64,000 bases of DNA from Candidatus Synechococcus calcipolaris G9 (GCF_029582805.1 NZ_JAKKUT010000002.1:582001-646000), one strand, 5' to 3'. Positions 26,211-36,047 are shown, counted from the first letter of the stretch. Translations and numbers: made by a program. Notes: generated by a model not told the origin, from the sequence alone.

Positions 26211-27404
26211 ATGCTCAAGGTTCTGCATATTGTCCCTTCCGTCGGTAGTGTATATGGTGGCTCCTCCAAGGCTGTCCTAGAAATGGTTGGCGTTTTAGGC
26301 AGGTATGTGGAAACGGTTCACTTAGTCACCACGAATGCCAACGGCTCTGATCGGTTAGATGTCCCTCTCCATGATTGGATTCCGGCAGACAACTATCAAA
26401 TTCAATATTTTCCCTACCTAGCCCAGGGAGACTACAAGTTTAGTCGGGCCATGAGTCACTGGTTGTGGCACCATGTGGGCGATTATGACTTAGTCCATAC
26501 CCATGCAGTTTTTTCCATTCCCAATTGGCCGGCCTACTGGAGCTGCCAACGGCACGGAGTTCCCTATGTTGTCTCACCCCACGGAATGCTCCAGCCTTGG
26601 ACCCTTTCCTATAAGGGCTGGAAAAAGAAATTTTTTTACCGCTTACTAGAAAAGCCAGCCCTGGATCGCTGTTGTGGTGTCCATGCCCTAACTCGCTCAG
26701 AGGCAGAAGGGTTACAAAATTTAGGCTTAAATGTACCCCTGTTTTTATTGCCCAATGGTATTCACCGTCAAGAATTTGAGGTTTTGCCGGATTCAAGCCT
26801 ATTCTACAAAGCCTTTCCCCATACCCAAGGACGCACCATTCTCCTATTCCTCGGTCGGATTGATCCCAAAAAAGGCTTGGATTTGTTGATCCCTGCCTTT
26901 GCCCAAGCGTTCCATCAGTACCCAGATAGTCATTTAGTGATTGCTGGCCCCGATAACATTGGCTATCAACCCAGCGTGGAAGATGCCATTCGGGCAGCGG
27001 GGTGTGGTGCGGCGGTAACCTTTACCGGAATGTTAGTGGGGGATTTGAAGCTCAGTGCCTTAGCGGCGGCAAATATTTTTGTGGCTCCCTCCTATTCTGA
27101 GGGATTTAGTATGTCGGTCTTGGAGGGAATGGCGGCGGGACTTCCCTGCGTGATTACCACCGGCTGTAATTTTCCGGAAGCAGCTCAGGAAAAGGCAGCC
27201 CTGATGATTGAGCCAAAGGGTGATCAACTTCTCCAGGCATTGATGACCTGCTTAGGCGATCGCCCCGGAGCTGAGGCTATGGGACAGCGGGCCCAAAAAT
27301 TGATTTTTGATCAATACACCTGGAGTCATATCGCCCATAAACTGGCCCAAGTCTACCAAGCCATTCATAAAACCCAGCCCCTTCCCCATACCTATGCAGC
27401 TTGA
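26211..27404 (+). CDS. Glycosyltransferase family 4
   Basis: A 397-residue GT4 enzyme. N-terminus KVLHIVPSVGSVYGGSSKAVLEMVG holds the acceptor-side glycine loop, HTHAVFSIPN and VSPHGMLQPW follow, and the donor half has FLGRIDPKKGLDLLIPAF and SYSEGFSMSVLEGMAAGLPCV (E-x7-E). It probably adds a hexose to a lipid-linked oligosaccharide. It overlaps the next gene by 11 bases. Confidence 0.9.
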   Translation: MLKVLHIVPSVGSVYGGSSKAVLEMVGVLGRYVETVHLVTTNANGSDRLDVPLHDWIPADNYQIQYFPYLAQGDYKFSRAMSHWLWHHVGDYDLVHTHAVFSIPNWPAYWSCQRHGVPYVVSPHGMLQPWTLSYKGWKKKFFYRLLEKPALDRCCGVHALTRSEAEGLQNLGLNVPLFLLPNGIHRQEFEVLPDSSLFYKAFPHTQGRTILLFLGRIDPKKGLDLLIPAFAQAFHQYPDSHLVIAGPDNIGYQPSVEDAIRAAGCGAAVTFTGMLVGDLKLSALAAANIFVAPSYSEGFSMSVLEGMAAGLPCVITTGCNFPEAAQEKAALMIEPKGDQLLQALMTCLGDRPGAEAMGQRAQKLIFDQYTWSHIAHKLAQVYQAIHKTQPLPHTYAA

Positions 27405-28167
27405 ACAGATTACCCCCCTGATTTTGACCTACAACGAGGCGGACAATATTGATCGCACCCTCAGCCATTTAAACTGGGCCAAGCAGATCATTGTGATTGA
27501 CAGCTTCAGTAGCGATCTCACCCTAGAAATTCTCGAATCCTATCCCACCGTCAAGCTATACCAACGGGCCTTTGATACCCATGCCTGCCAGTGGAATTAC
27601 GGGGTTGGGCAAGTGGGCACGGAATGGGTTCTTTCCCTAGATGCCGACTATATTGTGCCACCAGAACTTTATCAGGAGTTGGTTATGTTGGAACCTGGGG
27701 AGGCGATTGGCGGGTATTTTATTCCCTTTAAGTATTGTGTTTGCGGGCATCCCCTTAGGGGAACCATTTTACCGCCGCGCCAAGCTCTCTTCCGCCGCGA
27801 TCGCGGCCAATATATCGACGATGGCCATACCCAGCTTTTACACGTCACCGGTGAATCCGCACACCTGAAATCCTATTTCTATCACGACGATCGCAAACCC
27901 CTTGGCCGCTGGCTCTGGGCCCAAGATCGCTACATGGTGATCGAGGCCCAAAAACTATTGAACACCCCAGCCCAAGACCTCAGTTGGGGCGATCGCCTGC
28001 GAAAACAAAAAATTATTGCCCCCTTTGTGGTGCTGTTTTATTGCTTGATTTTACGGGGTGGCATACTGGATGGCTGGTATGGCTGGTACTACGCTTGGCA
28101 GCGAATGTTAGCAGAAATTGTCCTCGCTCTGCGATTGATTGAGCAAGAGAAGCTACCGCGCCACTAA
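27394..28167 (+). CDS. Glycosyltransferase family 2 (WaaE/KdtX-like)
   Basis: About 257 residues from the ATG at 27394 (MQLEQITPLILTYNEADN); a longer frame only re-reads the previous gene. The GT-A fold shows LILTYNEADN, IIVIDSFSSDLT and the DxD metal motif in SLDADYIVP. A C-terminal hydrophobic stretch (about residue 210) may attach it to the membrane. Family members add glucose to lipopolysaccharide core or polysaccharides. Overlap of 11 bases suggests coupling with the preceding GT4. Confidence 0.88.
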   Translation: MQLEQITPLILTYNEADNIDRTLSHLNWAKQIIVIDSFSSDLTLEILESYPTVKLYQRAFDTHACQWNYGVGQVGTEWVLSLDADYIVPPELYQELVMLEPGEAIGGYFIPFKYCVCGHPLRGTILPPRQALFRRDRGQYIDDGHTQLLHVTGESAHLKSYFYHDDRKPLGRWLWAQDRYMVIEAQKLLNTPAQDLSWGDRLRKQKIIAPFVVLFYCLILRGGILDGWYGWYYAWQRMLAEIVLALRLIEQEKLPRH

Positions 28168-28259
28168 TTCCTTGGAGATTTCCTAGCCGTAGTTCCCGGC
28201 CGTAGCCAGTGGTATGATCAGCGACAGAGAATCGAGCTTATGTGGGCAGGTAGTGACCT

Positions 28260-28598
28260 ATGCGACAAATTAACTTCTTCATGATATTTGTAATTGGTCT
28301 AGGCTTTGTTTTATTTAGCATCCAGAATACCGAATCCGTTCCCATTAAGGTGATTGAAGGAACAACCATTCAGGCTCCTCTCTGCATTGAACTCATTGTG
28401 GCCATGGGCATTGGGGCGGTATTTGCCTGGGTATTTAGTGTATGGGTGCAGGTGCAGCGGCTTTTGACGGTACGCCAGGAAATGGAAGATCGGGATGAGC
28501 AGATTGCTAACCTAGAGGAAGACGTAGAGCGGTATAAGGCAGCCATTGAGGAACAACAACGGCTCTTGCCCAGTGTTACGACGGCTTCAGTGGAGTAG
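28260..28598 (+). CDS. LapA-domain (DUF1049) membrane protein
   Basis: A 112-residue protein with two transmembrane helices (about 4-20 and 42-62) and a C-terminal coiled coil (about 68-105, QEMEDRDEQIANLEEDVERYKAAIEEQQ). The pattern FSIQNTESVPIKV between the helices is typical of LapA/YciS proteins, which in E. coli help assemble lipopolysaccharide. Its function in cyanobacteria is not known. Confidence 0.8.
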   Translation: MRQINFFMIFVIGLGFVLFSIQNTESVPIKVIEGTTIQAPLCIELIVAMGIGAVFAWVFSVWVQVQRLLTVRQEMEDRDEQIANLEEDVERYKAAIEEQQRLLPSVTTASVE

Positions 28599-28683
28599 GC
28601 TAGAAGCGGTAAGACTTTTTTAATTTCTTTTCTTGAATCATTAAATTATTTGGCACAGTTCAGTACTGCAGGCAGAACCATCT

Positions 28684-29247
28684 ATGGTACGGGTTTCATT
28701 TTGGCAACGGGCATTGGGATTCATTCTAGCGATCGCCCTGGGATGGAGTAGCTTCAGTGGGGTTGCTGGGGCCAGTCTCACGGATGATCACTTTGATGGG
28801 AATATTTTTGCCCTCTATGCGGGGAATGGTTCCCTTGTGCCGCCAAAGGTAACCCTGGCCCAATCCCTAGAACGGGATAAGCCCACCCTGCTCGTTTTGT
28901 ATATCAACGATAGCCGGGATTGTAAGCAATTTGCCACCGTCCTTTCCCAACTGCAAAGTTTTTATGGTCGGGCCGCGGATTTTATTCCCATTGATGTGGA
29001 TGCCTTACCCATTAATGCCACCTTTGGCCCCACTGACCCCGGCTATTACTACCGTGGTGTGGTTCCCCAAACCATTTTGTTAGATGCCGCGGGCCAAGAG
29101 CGGTTAAATGTCGCCGGAGCCGTTAGCTTTGAGGTGGTTGATGATGCCTTTCGGGAGGTGTTTAATTTGCTGCCCCGATCCCAGTCCATTGATCTCAAAC
29201 CCCGATCCGTGAATGAAATCAATACCGAACTAGTCTCTCCTTCCTAG
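28684..29247 (+). CDS. Thioredoxin-fold thylakoid protein, photosystem I accumulation factor-like
   Basis: A 187-residue protein with an N-terminal signal or membrane anchor (about 10-28), then a thioredoxin-like domain ([26 protein letters not shown], then [15 protein letters not shown] with a cis-Pro). The usual CxxC is replaced by SRDC, so classical disulfide exchange is unlikely. It resembles cyanobacterial proteins annotated as thylakoid photosystem I accumulation factors; I make that link from memory. It sits 14 bases upstream of gloB. Confidence 0.65.
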   Translation: MVRVSFWQRALGFILAIALGWSSFSGVAGASLTDDHFDGNIFALYAGNGSLVPPKVTLAQSLERDKPTLLVLYINDSRDCKQFATVLSQLQSFYGRAADFIPIDVDALPINATFGPTDPGYYYRGVVPQTILLDAAGQERLNVAGAVSFEVVDDAFREVFNLLPRSQSIDLKPRSVNEINTELVSPS

Positions 29248-29261
29248 GGGGTAGGTCACCT

Positions 29262-30014
29262 ATGGAGATTCACCGTATCCCGGTTCTGCGGGATAACTAT
29301 ATTTTTTTGCTCCATGATCCGGCTACGGCCACAGCAGCAATTGTGGATCCGGCGATCGCTCCTCCGGTCTTAGCCAAACTTCAGGAGTTGGGGGCAACCT
29401 TAACAGCTATTTTTAACACCCATCACCATTGGGATCACGTAGACGGCAATGAAGAACTAGAGCAAGCCTATCCTGAGGTAGTGATCTATGGCGGCGTGGG
29501 CGATCGCGGACGGATTCCGGGGCAACAGGTCTTTTTGGAAGGGGGCGATCGCGTGTTCCTTGGGGATCAGACCTTTGAGGTACTATTTATTCCTGGCCAT
29601 ACCCGGGCCCACATTGCCTACGTTACCCCTGGCCATGTTTTCTGCGGGGATACCCTTTTTGCGGGGGGCTGTGGTCGCTTGCGTGAAGGCACACCGGCGC
29701 AAATGATGGCATCCTTGGAGCAGTTACGGCAATTACCGGGCGAGACTCAGGTCTGGTGTGCCCATGAGTATACCCAGAAAAATTTGGAGTTTGCCCTGAC
29801 AGTGGAACCAGAAAATGTCGCCCTCCAGGAGCGGTATCAAGGGGTGATCGAGCGGCGCAAAAACCATGAAAGTACCATTCCCACCACCATCGCCCTTGAA
29901 AAGGCCACCAACCCATTTTTGCGGTGGCACGAACCTGCCATTCAATCGGCCGTCAACGGCACCAGCGATCTGCAAACCTTTACCCGTCTGCGGGGATTGA
30001 AGGATCAATTCTAG
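29262..30014 (+). CDS. gloB: Hydroxyacylglutathione hydrolase (glyoxalase II)
   Basis: A 250-residue metallo-beta-lactamase-fold enzyme that hydrolyses S-lactoylglutathione in methylglyoxal detoxification. It has the [10 protein letters not shown] metal motif, [22 protein letters not shown], and the glutathione-binding C-terminal part with [15 protein letters not shown]. All ligand residues are present. Length is typical. Confidence 0.95.
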   Translation: MEIHRIPVLRDNYIFLLHDPATATAAIVDPAIAPPVLAKLQELGATLTAIFNTHHHWDHVDGNEELEQAYPEVVIYGGVGDRGRIPGQQVFLEGGDRVFLGDQTFEVLFIPGHTRAHIAYVTPGHVFCGDTLFAGGCGRLREGTPAQMMASLEQLRQLPGETQVWCAHEYTQKNLEFALTVEPENVALQERYQGVIERRKNHESTIPTTIALEKATNPFLRWHEPAIQSAVNGTSDLQTFTRLRGLKDQF

Positions 30015-30037
30015 TCTTTTTAGGTTTCTTGAAGATT

Positions 30038-31156
30038 ATGACTAAACCCTCCCCCTCCTTTTTTGGCTCAATCGTCACCCGCTTCACCAATACCTTTGTG
30101 AGTACCCTCAGCGTTTTTATTAGCTTGGCCTTCATCGGTGTTGGTTTTACCGTTCTATTAGGTGTTTTAGCCCTGTTGGCCGGTGGCGGTGAATCCCAAA
30201 CGAGCGATCGCTATGAATTTATTTCTGGCAAAGAGGGGAGCCGCGATCGCCTTCTCAGGCTCAATATCTCCGGGCCAATTTTGGGTAGTCCACCGGAAAA
30301 TGAGGATACGTTCTTTAGTGCCCTTGGCGGTGTCACCTACGGCTATCAAGTCCAAAAACAACTTAAAGAAGCCGCTGAAGAAGACTCCATCAAAGGAGTG
30401 ATTCTGGATATTTCTACCCCCGGCGGTACAATTTTTGGCTCCCAGGCTATTTTTGATGGTATTCAAGCCTATAAAGAGGCCACGGGCAACCCTATCTATG
30501 CCTTTATAGAAGGAATTTCTGCCTCCGGCGGCGTATGGGCCATGGTGGGAGCCGATAAAATCTATGCCGACTACGGCAGCATGATTGGCAGTATTGGCAT
30601 TATTGGCCCCAGTTTTATGTTTTACGATCGCCCCATTGCCATGGATGACGGCCTATTTGGCGGTGGCATTACGACAGCCAACGGCATTGAACAAAAGACC
30701 ATTATTGCCGGACGGGGTAAAGACGTGGGCAACCCCTTCCGCCGCCTCACCCCCGAAGAACTGCAAGTATTTCAAGCAGGACTTGACCAGGAATACACCG
30801 TCTTTGTGAACCATGTAGCCGAAAATCGTGGCATGGATGCAAATATCATCCGCAATCAAATGGGGGCGATGATTTTTGGCAATCAACAGGCGGAGCAATT
30901 CAAACTGATTGATGGTACCCTCAGTCGCCCCGCCACCATTGATGCCCTCGCCGAAGCCGCTGGACTAGGTGAAGACTTTGCCGTCGTTCGCGTTCGCAGC
31001 GATCGCACCCCCTTAGTGAATCAACTATTTGGAGTGACCACGGCCCTGCCCAGCCTCCAAGAGCAACAGGCCTGGCAAAAAGGGCAACTCTGCTCCCTGC
31101 GCCACCACCGTGCCCTGGCCTACTACGGCGATTTAAGTCAGTGTGTCCCTAGGTAA
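30038..31156 (+). CDS. sppA: Signal peptide peptidase SppA (S49)
   Basis: About 372 residues from the ATG at 30038; an upstream extension re-reads gloB. One N-terminal transmembrane helix (about 25-50) precedes the S49 protease domain. The nucleophile is Ser163 in ISASGGVW, followed by the DYGSMIGSIGII segment. The family degrades leftover signal peptides; in cyanobacteria an SppA is involved in light-induced phycobilisome degradation. One copy of the S49 domain is present, as in short SppA forms. Confidence 0.9.
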   Translation: MTKPSPSFFGSIVTRFTNTFVSTLSVFISLAFIGVGFTVLLGVLALLAGGGESQTSDRYEFISGKEGSRDRLLRLNISGPILGSPPENEDTFFSALGGVTYGYQVQKQLKEAAEEDSIKGVILDISTPGGTIFGSQAIFDGIQAYKEATGNPIYAFIEGISASGGVWAMVGADKIYADYGSMIGSIGIIGPSFMFYDRPIAMDDGLFGGGITTANGIEQKTIIAGRGKDVGNPFRRLTPEELQVFQAGLDQEYTVFVNHVAENRGMDANIIRNQMGAMIFGNQQAEQFKLIDGTLSRPATIDALAEAAGLGEDFAVVRVRSDRTPLVNQLFGVTTALPSLQEQQAWQKGQLCSLRHHRALAYYGDLSQCVPR

Positions 31157-31201
31157 GGGTCATCTCGCCACCCACTAGCAAAACTCAACCGAGTCACAAG
31201 A

Positions 31202-31705
31202 CTAAAAGGATAGTCCCAGCTTGATGCCAAGGGCAATATGGATCAGCGCTAAACCCAGAGCCGCGCTTCCCAAGTAGGCATGAACCGTCCGCAGAGCCGG
31301 TTTTCCGCCAGCAAACTTACTGAGGGAAATGGCCGCGTTCAGTCCCAACAGACCTACCACTACCGAGCCAGTCCAAAAATGAGGACTCTCTAAAATGGGG
31401 TGTCCCTGCATCACCAAGGACAGAAGTCCGCCACTGTACCCCATGACAATAAATAGAAACATCCAAGGTGCAATTTTTCGATGTTTCTTACGATTTTCAA
31501 CGGAGCCGTCACTATCCGTAGGACTGAGGAGTCGTCCTTTCCAGCCCGTCAAGGCCACCGCACTGCCCATTCCCACTAGGACAATGCCCATCATCAGGGG
31601 ATGGCCCCAGTGGGTGATCGGTTCCGGTAAATCCAACGCCCTAAAATAGGCGGCGAAGGGTTCTAATTGTTGGGTGAGGGTATCTTGAATCCATTGCCAA
31701 TTCAT
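31202..31705 (-). CDS. DUF4079 membrane protein
   Basis: A 167-residue protein with four transmembrane segments, HPLMMGIVLVGMG, WMFLFIVMGYSGG, FWTGSVVVGLLG and HAYLGSAALGLALIHIALG. It matches the cyanobacterial DUF4079 family. Conserved His residues in two helices resemble a cytochrome b561-type arrangement, but function is unknown. It heads toward the convergent sppA and lies downstream of the DUF427 gene on the same strand. Confidence 0.78.
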   Translation of the reverse strand: MNWQWIQDTLTQQLEPFAAYFRALDLPEPITHWGHPLMMGIVLVGMGSAVALTGWKGRLLSPTDSDGSVENRKKHRKIAPWMFLFIVMGYSGGLLSLVMQGHPILESPHFWTGSVVVGLLGLNAAISLSKFAGGKPALRTVHAYLGSAALGLALIHIALGIKLGLSF

Positions 31706-31726
31706 CGTGTTCTCAACTCTGGGTAA

Positions 31727-32011
31727 TTACGCTTCAACCTTAACACCGCGCCAGAACGCAACATAGCCCTTAATCTTTTTAGCGGCTTCCTTGGGGTCAG
31801 GATAATACCAGGCTGCATCCTTATTTTCCTGGCCATTGACGACCAGGGTATAGTAGCTGGCAGTTCCCTTCCAACCACAGGTGGTATGGGTTGGGCTGGC
31901 CTGAAAATAATCCTGATTCAGGGACTCCGGCGGAAAGTATTGATTCCCTTCTACAACTTCACAGCGATCGCTCTCGGCTAGAACAACACCGTTCCAAGTG
32001 GCTTTTGCCAT
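31727..32011 (-). CDS. DUF427 protein
   Basis: A 94-residue small beta-rich protein. The family pattern is clear: KATWNGVVLAESDRCEVVEGNQYFPPESL, TTCGWKGTASYYTL and AAWYYPDPKEAA. The family is widespread in bacteria and fungi and its biochemical role is unknown. It is followed on the same strand by the DUF4079 gene (21-base gap). Confidence 0.85.
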   Translation of the reverse strand: MAKATWNGVVLAESDRCEVVEGNQYFPPESLNQDYFQASPTHTTCGWKGTASYYTLVVNGQENKDAAWYYPDPKEAAKKIKGYVAFWRGVKVEA

Positions 32012-32058
32012 GAATAATCCTCTTGAAAAATTTATTAAACCCTTACTTCATTGATGAC

Positions 32059-32289
32059 TTAACTGAGCCAACCCGCACTCAGGGCCACCGTTAAACCCAT
32101 AAAAATTGCCGTGAGAGTCCAGGTGACGCGATTCAGGGTCGTTTCCGCACTTTTGGTACTGGTGAATAATTGGGCTTGGCCGCCAATGCCCGCCAAACCA
32201 TCCCCCTTAGGGCTGTGGAGTAGGACTAGGATAACGAGGCCCAGGGCAGAAAAAGCCCATATACCCATAGCGATTTGTTCAAGTGTCAT
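32059..32289 (-). CDS. secG: Protein-export membrane protein SecG
   Basis: A 76-residue SecG with two transmembrane helices around the conserved LVLLHSPKGDGLAGIGG loop. SecG is the small subunit of the SecYEG translocon and assists SecA-driven export. The C-terminal AETTLNRVTWTLTAIFMG fits the family. It sits next to pyk, separated by about 80 bases. Confidence 0.93.
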   Translation of the reverse strand: MTLEQIAMGIWAFSALGLVILVLLHSPKGDGLAGIGGQAQLFTSTKSAETTLNRVTWTLTAIFMGLTVALSAGWLS

Positions 32290-32372
32290 TTTTCCTGGTC
32301 AACCCTTTTCTATAGATTCCTCTTTCTTACCTTAGCGTTTCTGGAAGACCCGGATCCCTAAGTACCAGATCC

Positions 32373-33800
32373 CTAATGAATCGTGTGAATCTTAATAAAG
32401 TTCGTGCCCCGAGAATGGCGCGTGGGAATCCCTCCCATAATCACAATTTTGTCCTCAGATTGCACCACATTGCGTTGGCGGAGGACGAGTTCTGCCTGCT
32501 CCACCAGTTCTTCAAAGGTTTCAACTTCGTGATCGAGGACAACGGGCTTCACCCCCCAAATCAGATTCAGGCGGTGGTAAATCGTTTGATGGGGGGTAAA
32601 GGCAACCACCGGGATGTTGGGCCGTTCGGCGGAGGCAATCATGGACGTATAGCCGGAATTGGTGAAGGCAACAATACAGCGGAGGGGTAAGGTCTTGATA
32701 ATGGCGCGGAGAGCTTCACTTAGAGCATAGGTTTCGTTGGTTTGGTTGGGGGGATGGTTAATGTACTCAATATCCCGCTCAACTTCTGTGGCGATTTTGG
32801 CGAGCATTTCTACGGATTTTACGGGAAAGTCCCCCACCGCCGATTCCCCAGACAGCATCACGGCATCGGTGCCATCAATAATGGCATTGGCTACATCACT
32901 GGCTTCCGCCCGCGTCGGCCGAGAGTTCCGGATCATACTATCGAGCATTTGGGTGGCCGTAATCACGGGAATCCGTTTTTGATTGCAGAGGCGAATGATT
33001 TTTTTTTGCAGGAGGGGAACAGTTTCCGGTTTCATTTCCACCCCCAGGTCACCCCGCGCCACCATCAGACCATTACATTCTTGGACAATGGCTTCTAAAT
33101 TAGCGATCGCCTGGGGTTTTTCAATTTTGGCAATCACTGGGGTATCCGCCGCGCCCTTGTCCGCCAGATATTGCTTGAGGGCAATCACATCCTCGGCCCG
33201 CCTCACAAAACTTAAGGAGACCCAATCCACCCCCTGGGCTAAACCAAAATCTAAATCCTGCCGATCCTTTTCGGTCATGGACGGTAGCCGCAGTTCTACA
33301 CTGGGTAAATTAACCCCCTTACGACTTTTTAAGATTCCCCCCTCCAGAACGGTACAAATGACCGCGTTCCCCTCCACCCGATCTACAGTGAGTTCGAGTA
33401 AACCATCATCCAGCAAAATTTGCGTGCCTGGGGCGACATCCTCCGCCAAGTAGGGATAGTCAATAGTAATAGTCTGCTCCGGTGGTTCTGCTATGGATGC
33501 CGGAACGAGGGTCAGTTGCTCTCCCTCCACCAAAGAGATTTCACCATTGGGAAGTTGACCTACGCGAATTTTTGGCCCTTGCAGATCCTGAAGCAGGGTG
33601 ATGGGCATATCCAATTCTTCAGACACTTGCCGTAGGAGGGTCACCATCCGGGCATGATCCGCGTAGGTGCCATGGGAGAAGTTGAGGCGGGCCACACTCA
33701 TCCCCGCCATCACCATTTGTTTAATCGTTTCCTTAGAACTACTGGCGGGGCCAATGGTCGCAACGATTTTGGTTTTGGGGGTTAAGGTTTTCAGGGTCAT
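32373..33800 (-). CDS. pyk: Pyruvate kinase (short form)
   Basis: About 475 residues from the ATG at 33800 ([21 protein letters not shown]). Motifs: [12 protein letters not shown], the catalytic-lysine [29 protein letters not shown] and [14 protein letters not shown]. The allosteric C-terminal domain follows. This is the usual length without the extra PEP-utiliser domain seen in the longer cyanobacterial paralogue. It makes ATP and pyruvate in glycolysis. Confidence 0.96.
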   Translation of the reverse strand: MTLKTLTPKTKIVATIGPASSSKETIKQMVMAGMSVARLNFSHGTYADHARMVTLLRQVSEELDMPITLLQDLQGPKIRVGQLPNGEISLVEGEQLTLVPASIAEPPEQTITIDYPYLAEDVAPGTQILLDDGLLELTVDRVEGNAVICTVLEGGILKSRKGVNLPSVELRLPSMTEKDRQDLDFGLAQGVDWVSLSFVRRAEDVIALKQYLADKGAADTPVIAKIEKPQAIANLEAIVQECNGLMVARGDLGVEMKPETVPLLQKKIIRLCNQKRIPVITATQMLDSMIRNSRPTRAEASDVANAIIDGTDAVMLSGESAVGDFPVKSVEMLAKIATEVERDIEYINHPPNQTNETYALSEALRAIIKTLPLRCIVAFTNSGYTSMIASAERPNIPVVAFTPHQTIYHRLNLIWGVKPVVLDHEVETFEELVEQAELVLRQRNVVQSEDKIVIMGGIPTRHSRGTNFIKIHTIH

Positions 33801-34015
33801 GGAGCTAACCGTAGGGTGATCCAAACGTGAGTTTACATCACCACCCTTACGATCGCCCGTCTTCCTTGACACGCCACAGGTCACGCCACACCCTAAAATT
33901 CATTATTTTTTAACTCACCACCATAGCCGAATGGGCCTGCCCTTGCAATTTTGTAAACTAAGTGTTAACTTATATTAAGAAAGGTAAAGAAAACGCAACA
34001 AACAGGAGCACCATT

Positions 34016-34225
34016 ATGAGAAGCGGTTCTATCATCGATGATCAAGGGAAAATGAACAATTTTGCCATTGAGCCTCAAATGTACGTTATGAGCGAGTCTC
34101 AGTCTGGCTTTACCCCCTACGCTGAGTTGTTCAATGGTCGTCTAGCTATGATTGGCTTTGTTTCTCTCTTGGCCCTGGAAGTCATTACGGGCCATGGTCT
34201 TATTGGCTTTTTGACCAGTCTCTAG
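34016..34225 (+). CDS. hli: High-light-inducible protein (Hli/Scp)
   Basis: A 69-residue protein with one transmembrane helix that holds the chlorophyll-binding signature [12 protein letters not shown] (ExxNxRxAMxGF). Hli proteins bind chlorophyll and carotenoid, protect photosystem assembly and are induced by strong light. The start at 34016 is supported by AGGAG (about 34003). It is followed by a strong terminator. Confidence 0.95.
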   Translation: MRSGSIIDDQGKMNNFAIEPQMYVMSESQSGFTPYAELFNGRLAMIGFVSLLALEVITGHGLIGFLTSL

Positions 34226-34296
34226 GTTTGCCCATGGGTTGACGGGTCTTGGTCGGGCCGGTCATTGAGTTAAAGCCTTTAATCTCTCTTTTTGAT

Positions 34297-34326
34297 GCCT
34301 ATCCCTACGGGGATGGGCTTTTTTTT
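34297..34326 (+). terminator. Rho-independent terminator of hli
   Basis: GCCTATCCC pairs with GGGATGGGC around a four-base loop (TACG), with one T-G pair, and eight T follow. It ends the hli transcript. The convergent ATPase gene ends four bases beyond. Confidence 0.85.
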
Positions 34327-34329
34327 GAC

Positions 34330-35067
34330 CTAATGATGCCCCGCTCCCAGATACAACTCCCCTACCTTGGGATTATCAAGTAAATCGGGACCAGAGCCTT
34401 CAAAGCAATCTTTGCCCATATCTAAAACATAGCCGCGATCGCTCATAGCTAGGGCTTTACGGGCATTTTGTTCCACGAGAATAATGGAGGTTCCCTCCCT
34501 ATTAATTTCTTTGATTTTCGCGAAAACATTACTCACCAAGAGGGGCGATAGGGCCGCCGATGGTTCATCTAACACCAACACCTGGGGATCCATCATCATT
34601 GCCCGGCCCATGGCTAACATTTGTCGTTCCCCCCCAGATAGGGTTCCCGCCCGTTGTTTTCGGCGTTCCGCTAGGCGGGGAAAGGCGGCGAAAATTTTTT
34701 GCTTTAGAATAGTAATATTGCGATCGCCAATAAAGGCACCCATTTCCAGGTTTTCATCCACCGTCAGCGATCGGAACACATTGGTAATTTGGGGAACATA
34801 GGCAATGCCCTTTTGCACCACCTGATTGGGGCGCAGATGGGTAATATCCTCATCCCGCAACGTAATGGATCCCTGCCGGGGTGTGAGCAACCCAGCGATC
34901 GTCTTTGCCAGGGTGGATTTGCCCGCACCATTGGGGCCAATAATCGACACCAATTCCCCTGGATAGAGGACAAAGTTAATTCCCCGCAGAATATCTAAAT
35001 CCGGCAGATAGCCCCCATAGACCTCATGGACACGAAGGAGGGGTTGATTGGCTACTGGTTCAGTCAC
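34330..35067 (-). CDS. LivF-type ABC transporter ATPase
   Basis: A 245-residue ATPase from the GTG at 35067; an upstream extension re-reads the ferredoxin gene. Walker A GPNGAGKSTL, Q-loop VPQITNVF, signature LSGGERQMLAMGRAMM, Walker B VLVLDEPSAALSP, and switch His-equivalent VEQNAR identify the branched-chain amino-acid/urea (HAAT) group, whose switch residue is usually Gln. It ends with the LivF pattern GPDLLDNPKVGELYLG. The permeases and binding protein are elsewhere. Confidence 0.9.
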   Translation of the reverse strand: MTEPVANQPLLRVHEVYGGYLPDLDILRGINFVLYPGELVSIIGPNGAGKSTLAKTIAGLLTPRQGSITLRDEDITHLRPNQVVQKGIAYVPQITNVFRSLTVDENLEMGAFIGDRNITILKQKIFAAFPRLAERRKQRAGTLSGGERQMLAMGRAMMMDPQVLVLDEPSAALSPLLVSNVFAKIKEINREGTSIILVEQNARKALAMSDRGYVLDMGKDCFEGSGPDLLDNPKVGELYLGAGHH

Positions 35068-35087
35068 CGTTCCATTGCCCTCAAGCC

Positions 35088-35315
35088 CTAGGAGGATGTC
35101 CGTTGTAAATCTGGCCGCTCCTCTTGGAGAATGGCTCCTTCCACAGGGCAGACCTGAAAGCAAATACCGCAATCAATACAGGTCGAAAAATCAATCCAAA
35201 ACCAATCCGTGCCCTTCTGATTTTTACCCTCGCCGGGATGAATGCAGGCAACAGGGCAGGCCTCAACGCAGTCGGCAATCCCTTCACAGGTACTTGTAAC
35301 AATGGTGTGGGCCAC
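35088..35315 (-). CDS. Two-[4Fe-4S] ferredoxin, bacterial type
   Basis: A 75-residue ferredoxin from the GTG at 35315. Two cluster motifs are clear: STCEGIADCVEACPVACI and the C-terminal CIDCGICFQVCP. An insertion between them (HPGEGKNQKGTDWFW) is typical of Allochromatium-like forms. It carries electrons in the cytoplasm; the partner is unknown. It lies 20 bases upstream of the LivF-like gene on the same strand. Confidence 0.9.
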   Translation of the reverse strand: MAHTIVTSTCEGIADCVEACPVACIHPGEGKNQKGTDWFWIDFSTCIDCGICFQVCPVEGAILQEERPDLQRTSS

Positions 35316-35350
35316 AGAGATTCCCCCATTTCGGCTACCTTGCCTAGCGA

Positions 35351-35371
35351 TTGTAGCATTAGACTTTTTCA
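35351..35371 (+). repeat. 21-bp direct repeat, left copy
   Basis: TTGTAGCATTAGACTTTTTC plus A. It matches 20 of 21 bases of 36048-36068. The pair encloses the toxin-antitoxin module. This copy lies in the ferredoxin upstream region. Confidence 0.7.
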
Positions 35372-35460
35372 AAACATTGCATTTCAAAACCTGTCATAAT
35401 ATCGTCTGGCGGTTATGTTAGATTAATTCTACGAGAGAAAACCTAAGGTCATGGTAGAAG

Positions 35461-35691
35461 ATGACTGAACTACTTCAACAGGCGATCGCCCAAATCCAAC
35501 AACTGCCGCCCGATCAACAAGATGCGATCGCGGCTCGGTTTTTAGCAGAATTACAAGACGAGCAAAAATGGGACGCCCAGTTTGTTGCCACAACGGACAA
35601 TCAATGGGATCAGATGGCTGCAATGGTACGCCAGGAAATAGCAAAGGGAGAAACCGTTCCACTTGACGAAGTTTTCCCAGCGCAAAAATGA
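35461..35691 (+). CDS. Antitoxin of a type II toxin-antitoxin pair
   Basis: A 76-residue acidic protein, MTELLQQAIAQIQQLPPDQQDAIAARFLAEL..., the start of which is typical of many cyanobacterial antitoxins that neutralise ParE/RelE-type toxins. No DNA-binding fold can be confirmed. It overlaps the toxin gene by four bases (ATGA), the usual antitoxin-first order. Confidence 0.82.
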   Translation: MTELLQQAIAQIQQLPPDQQDAIAARFLAELQDEQKWDAQFVATTDNQWDQMAAMVRQEIAKGETVPLDEVFPAQK

Positions 35692-35957
35692 AGTCAAGTA
35701 CCACCAAGTCATTTTGCAAGTGCCTAGGTGATCTTCCCGTATCGGTTCAGGAACAAGCCTCTAAAGCCTACGTGCTTTGGCAAGAAGATCCCTATCATCC
35801 CAGCCTCCAGTTCAAACGAGTTAGCCGAAAACAGCCGATTTACTCCGTTCGTGTCAGTATCAGTTATCGCGTGTTGGGGTTGTTGGAGTCCGACCATGTT
35901 TATTGGTACTGGATTGGTACCCACGATGAGTATAATGAGTTGCTAAAACGTATGTAG
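35688..35957 (+). CDS. RelE/ParE-type toxin
   Basis: An 89-residue basic protein: KAYVLWQEDPYHPSLQFKRVSRKQPIYSVRVSISYRVLGLLESD followed by VYWYWIGTHDEYNELL. This matches the RelE/ParE fold, with the RVLG strand and the WIGTHDEYN C-terminus found in HigB/RelE-like cytotoxins. Toxins of this group cut mRNA on the ribosome or poison gyrase; which applies cannot be seen. It is coupled to the antitoxin by a 4-base overlap. Confidence 0.85.
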   Translation: MKSSTTKSFCKCLGDLPVSVQEQASKAYVLWQEDPYHPSLQFKRVSRKQPIYSVRVSISYRVLGLLESDHVYWYWIGTHDEYNELLKRM

Positions 35958-36047
35958 GCTGAGGGCGGGAGTGTTGAGTTTATGGCATCCCCGACCGACC
36001 CGCTACATCTATTTGTCTTACTCAAAGACCTGCGGGAGATGATCAAG

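Noticed and set aside
27307-27393. Longer start for the GT2 glycosyltransferase
   Set aside because: It overlaps the previous glycosyltransferase gene in another frame and lacks family similarity.
33940-34010. HLR1 (RpaB) site upstream of hli
   Set aside because: Only one TTTACAAA-like half is visible; the second half at the right spacing does not match.
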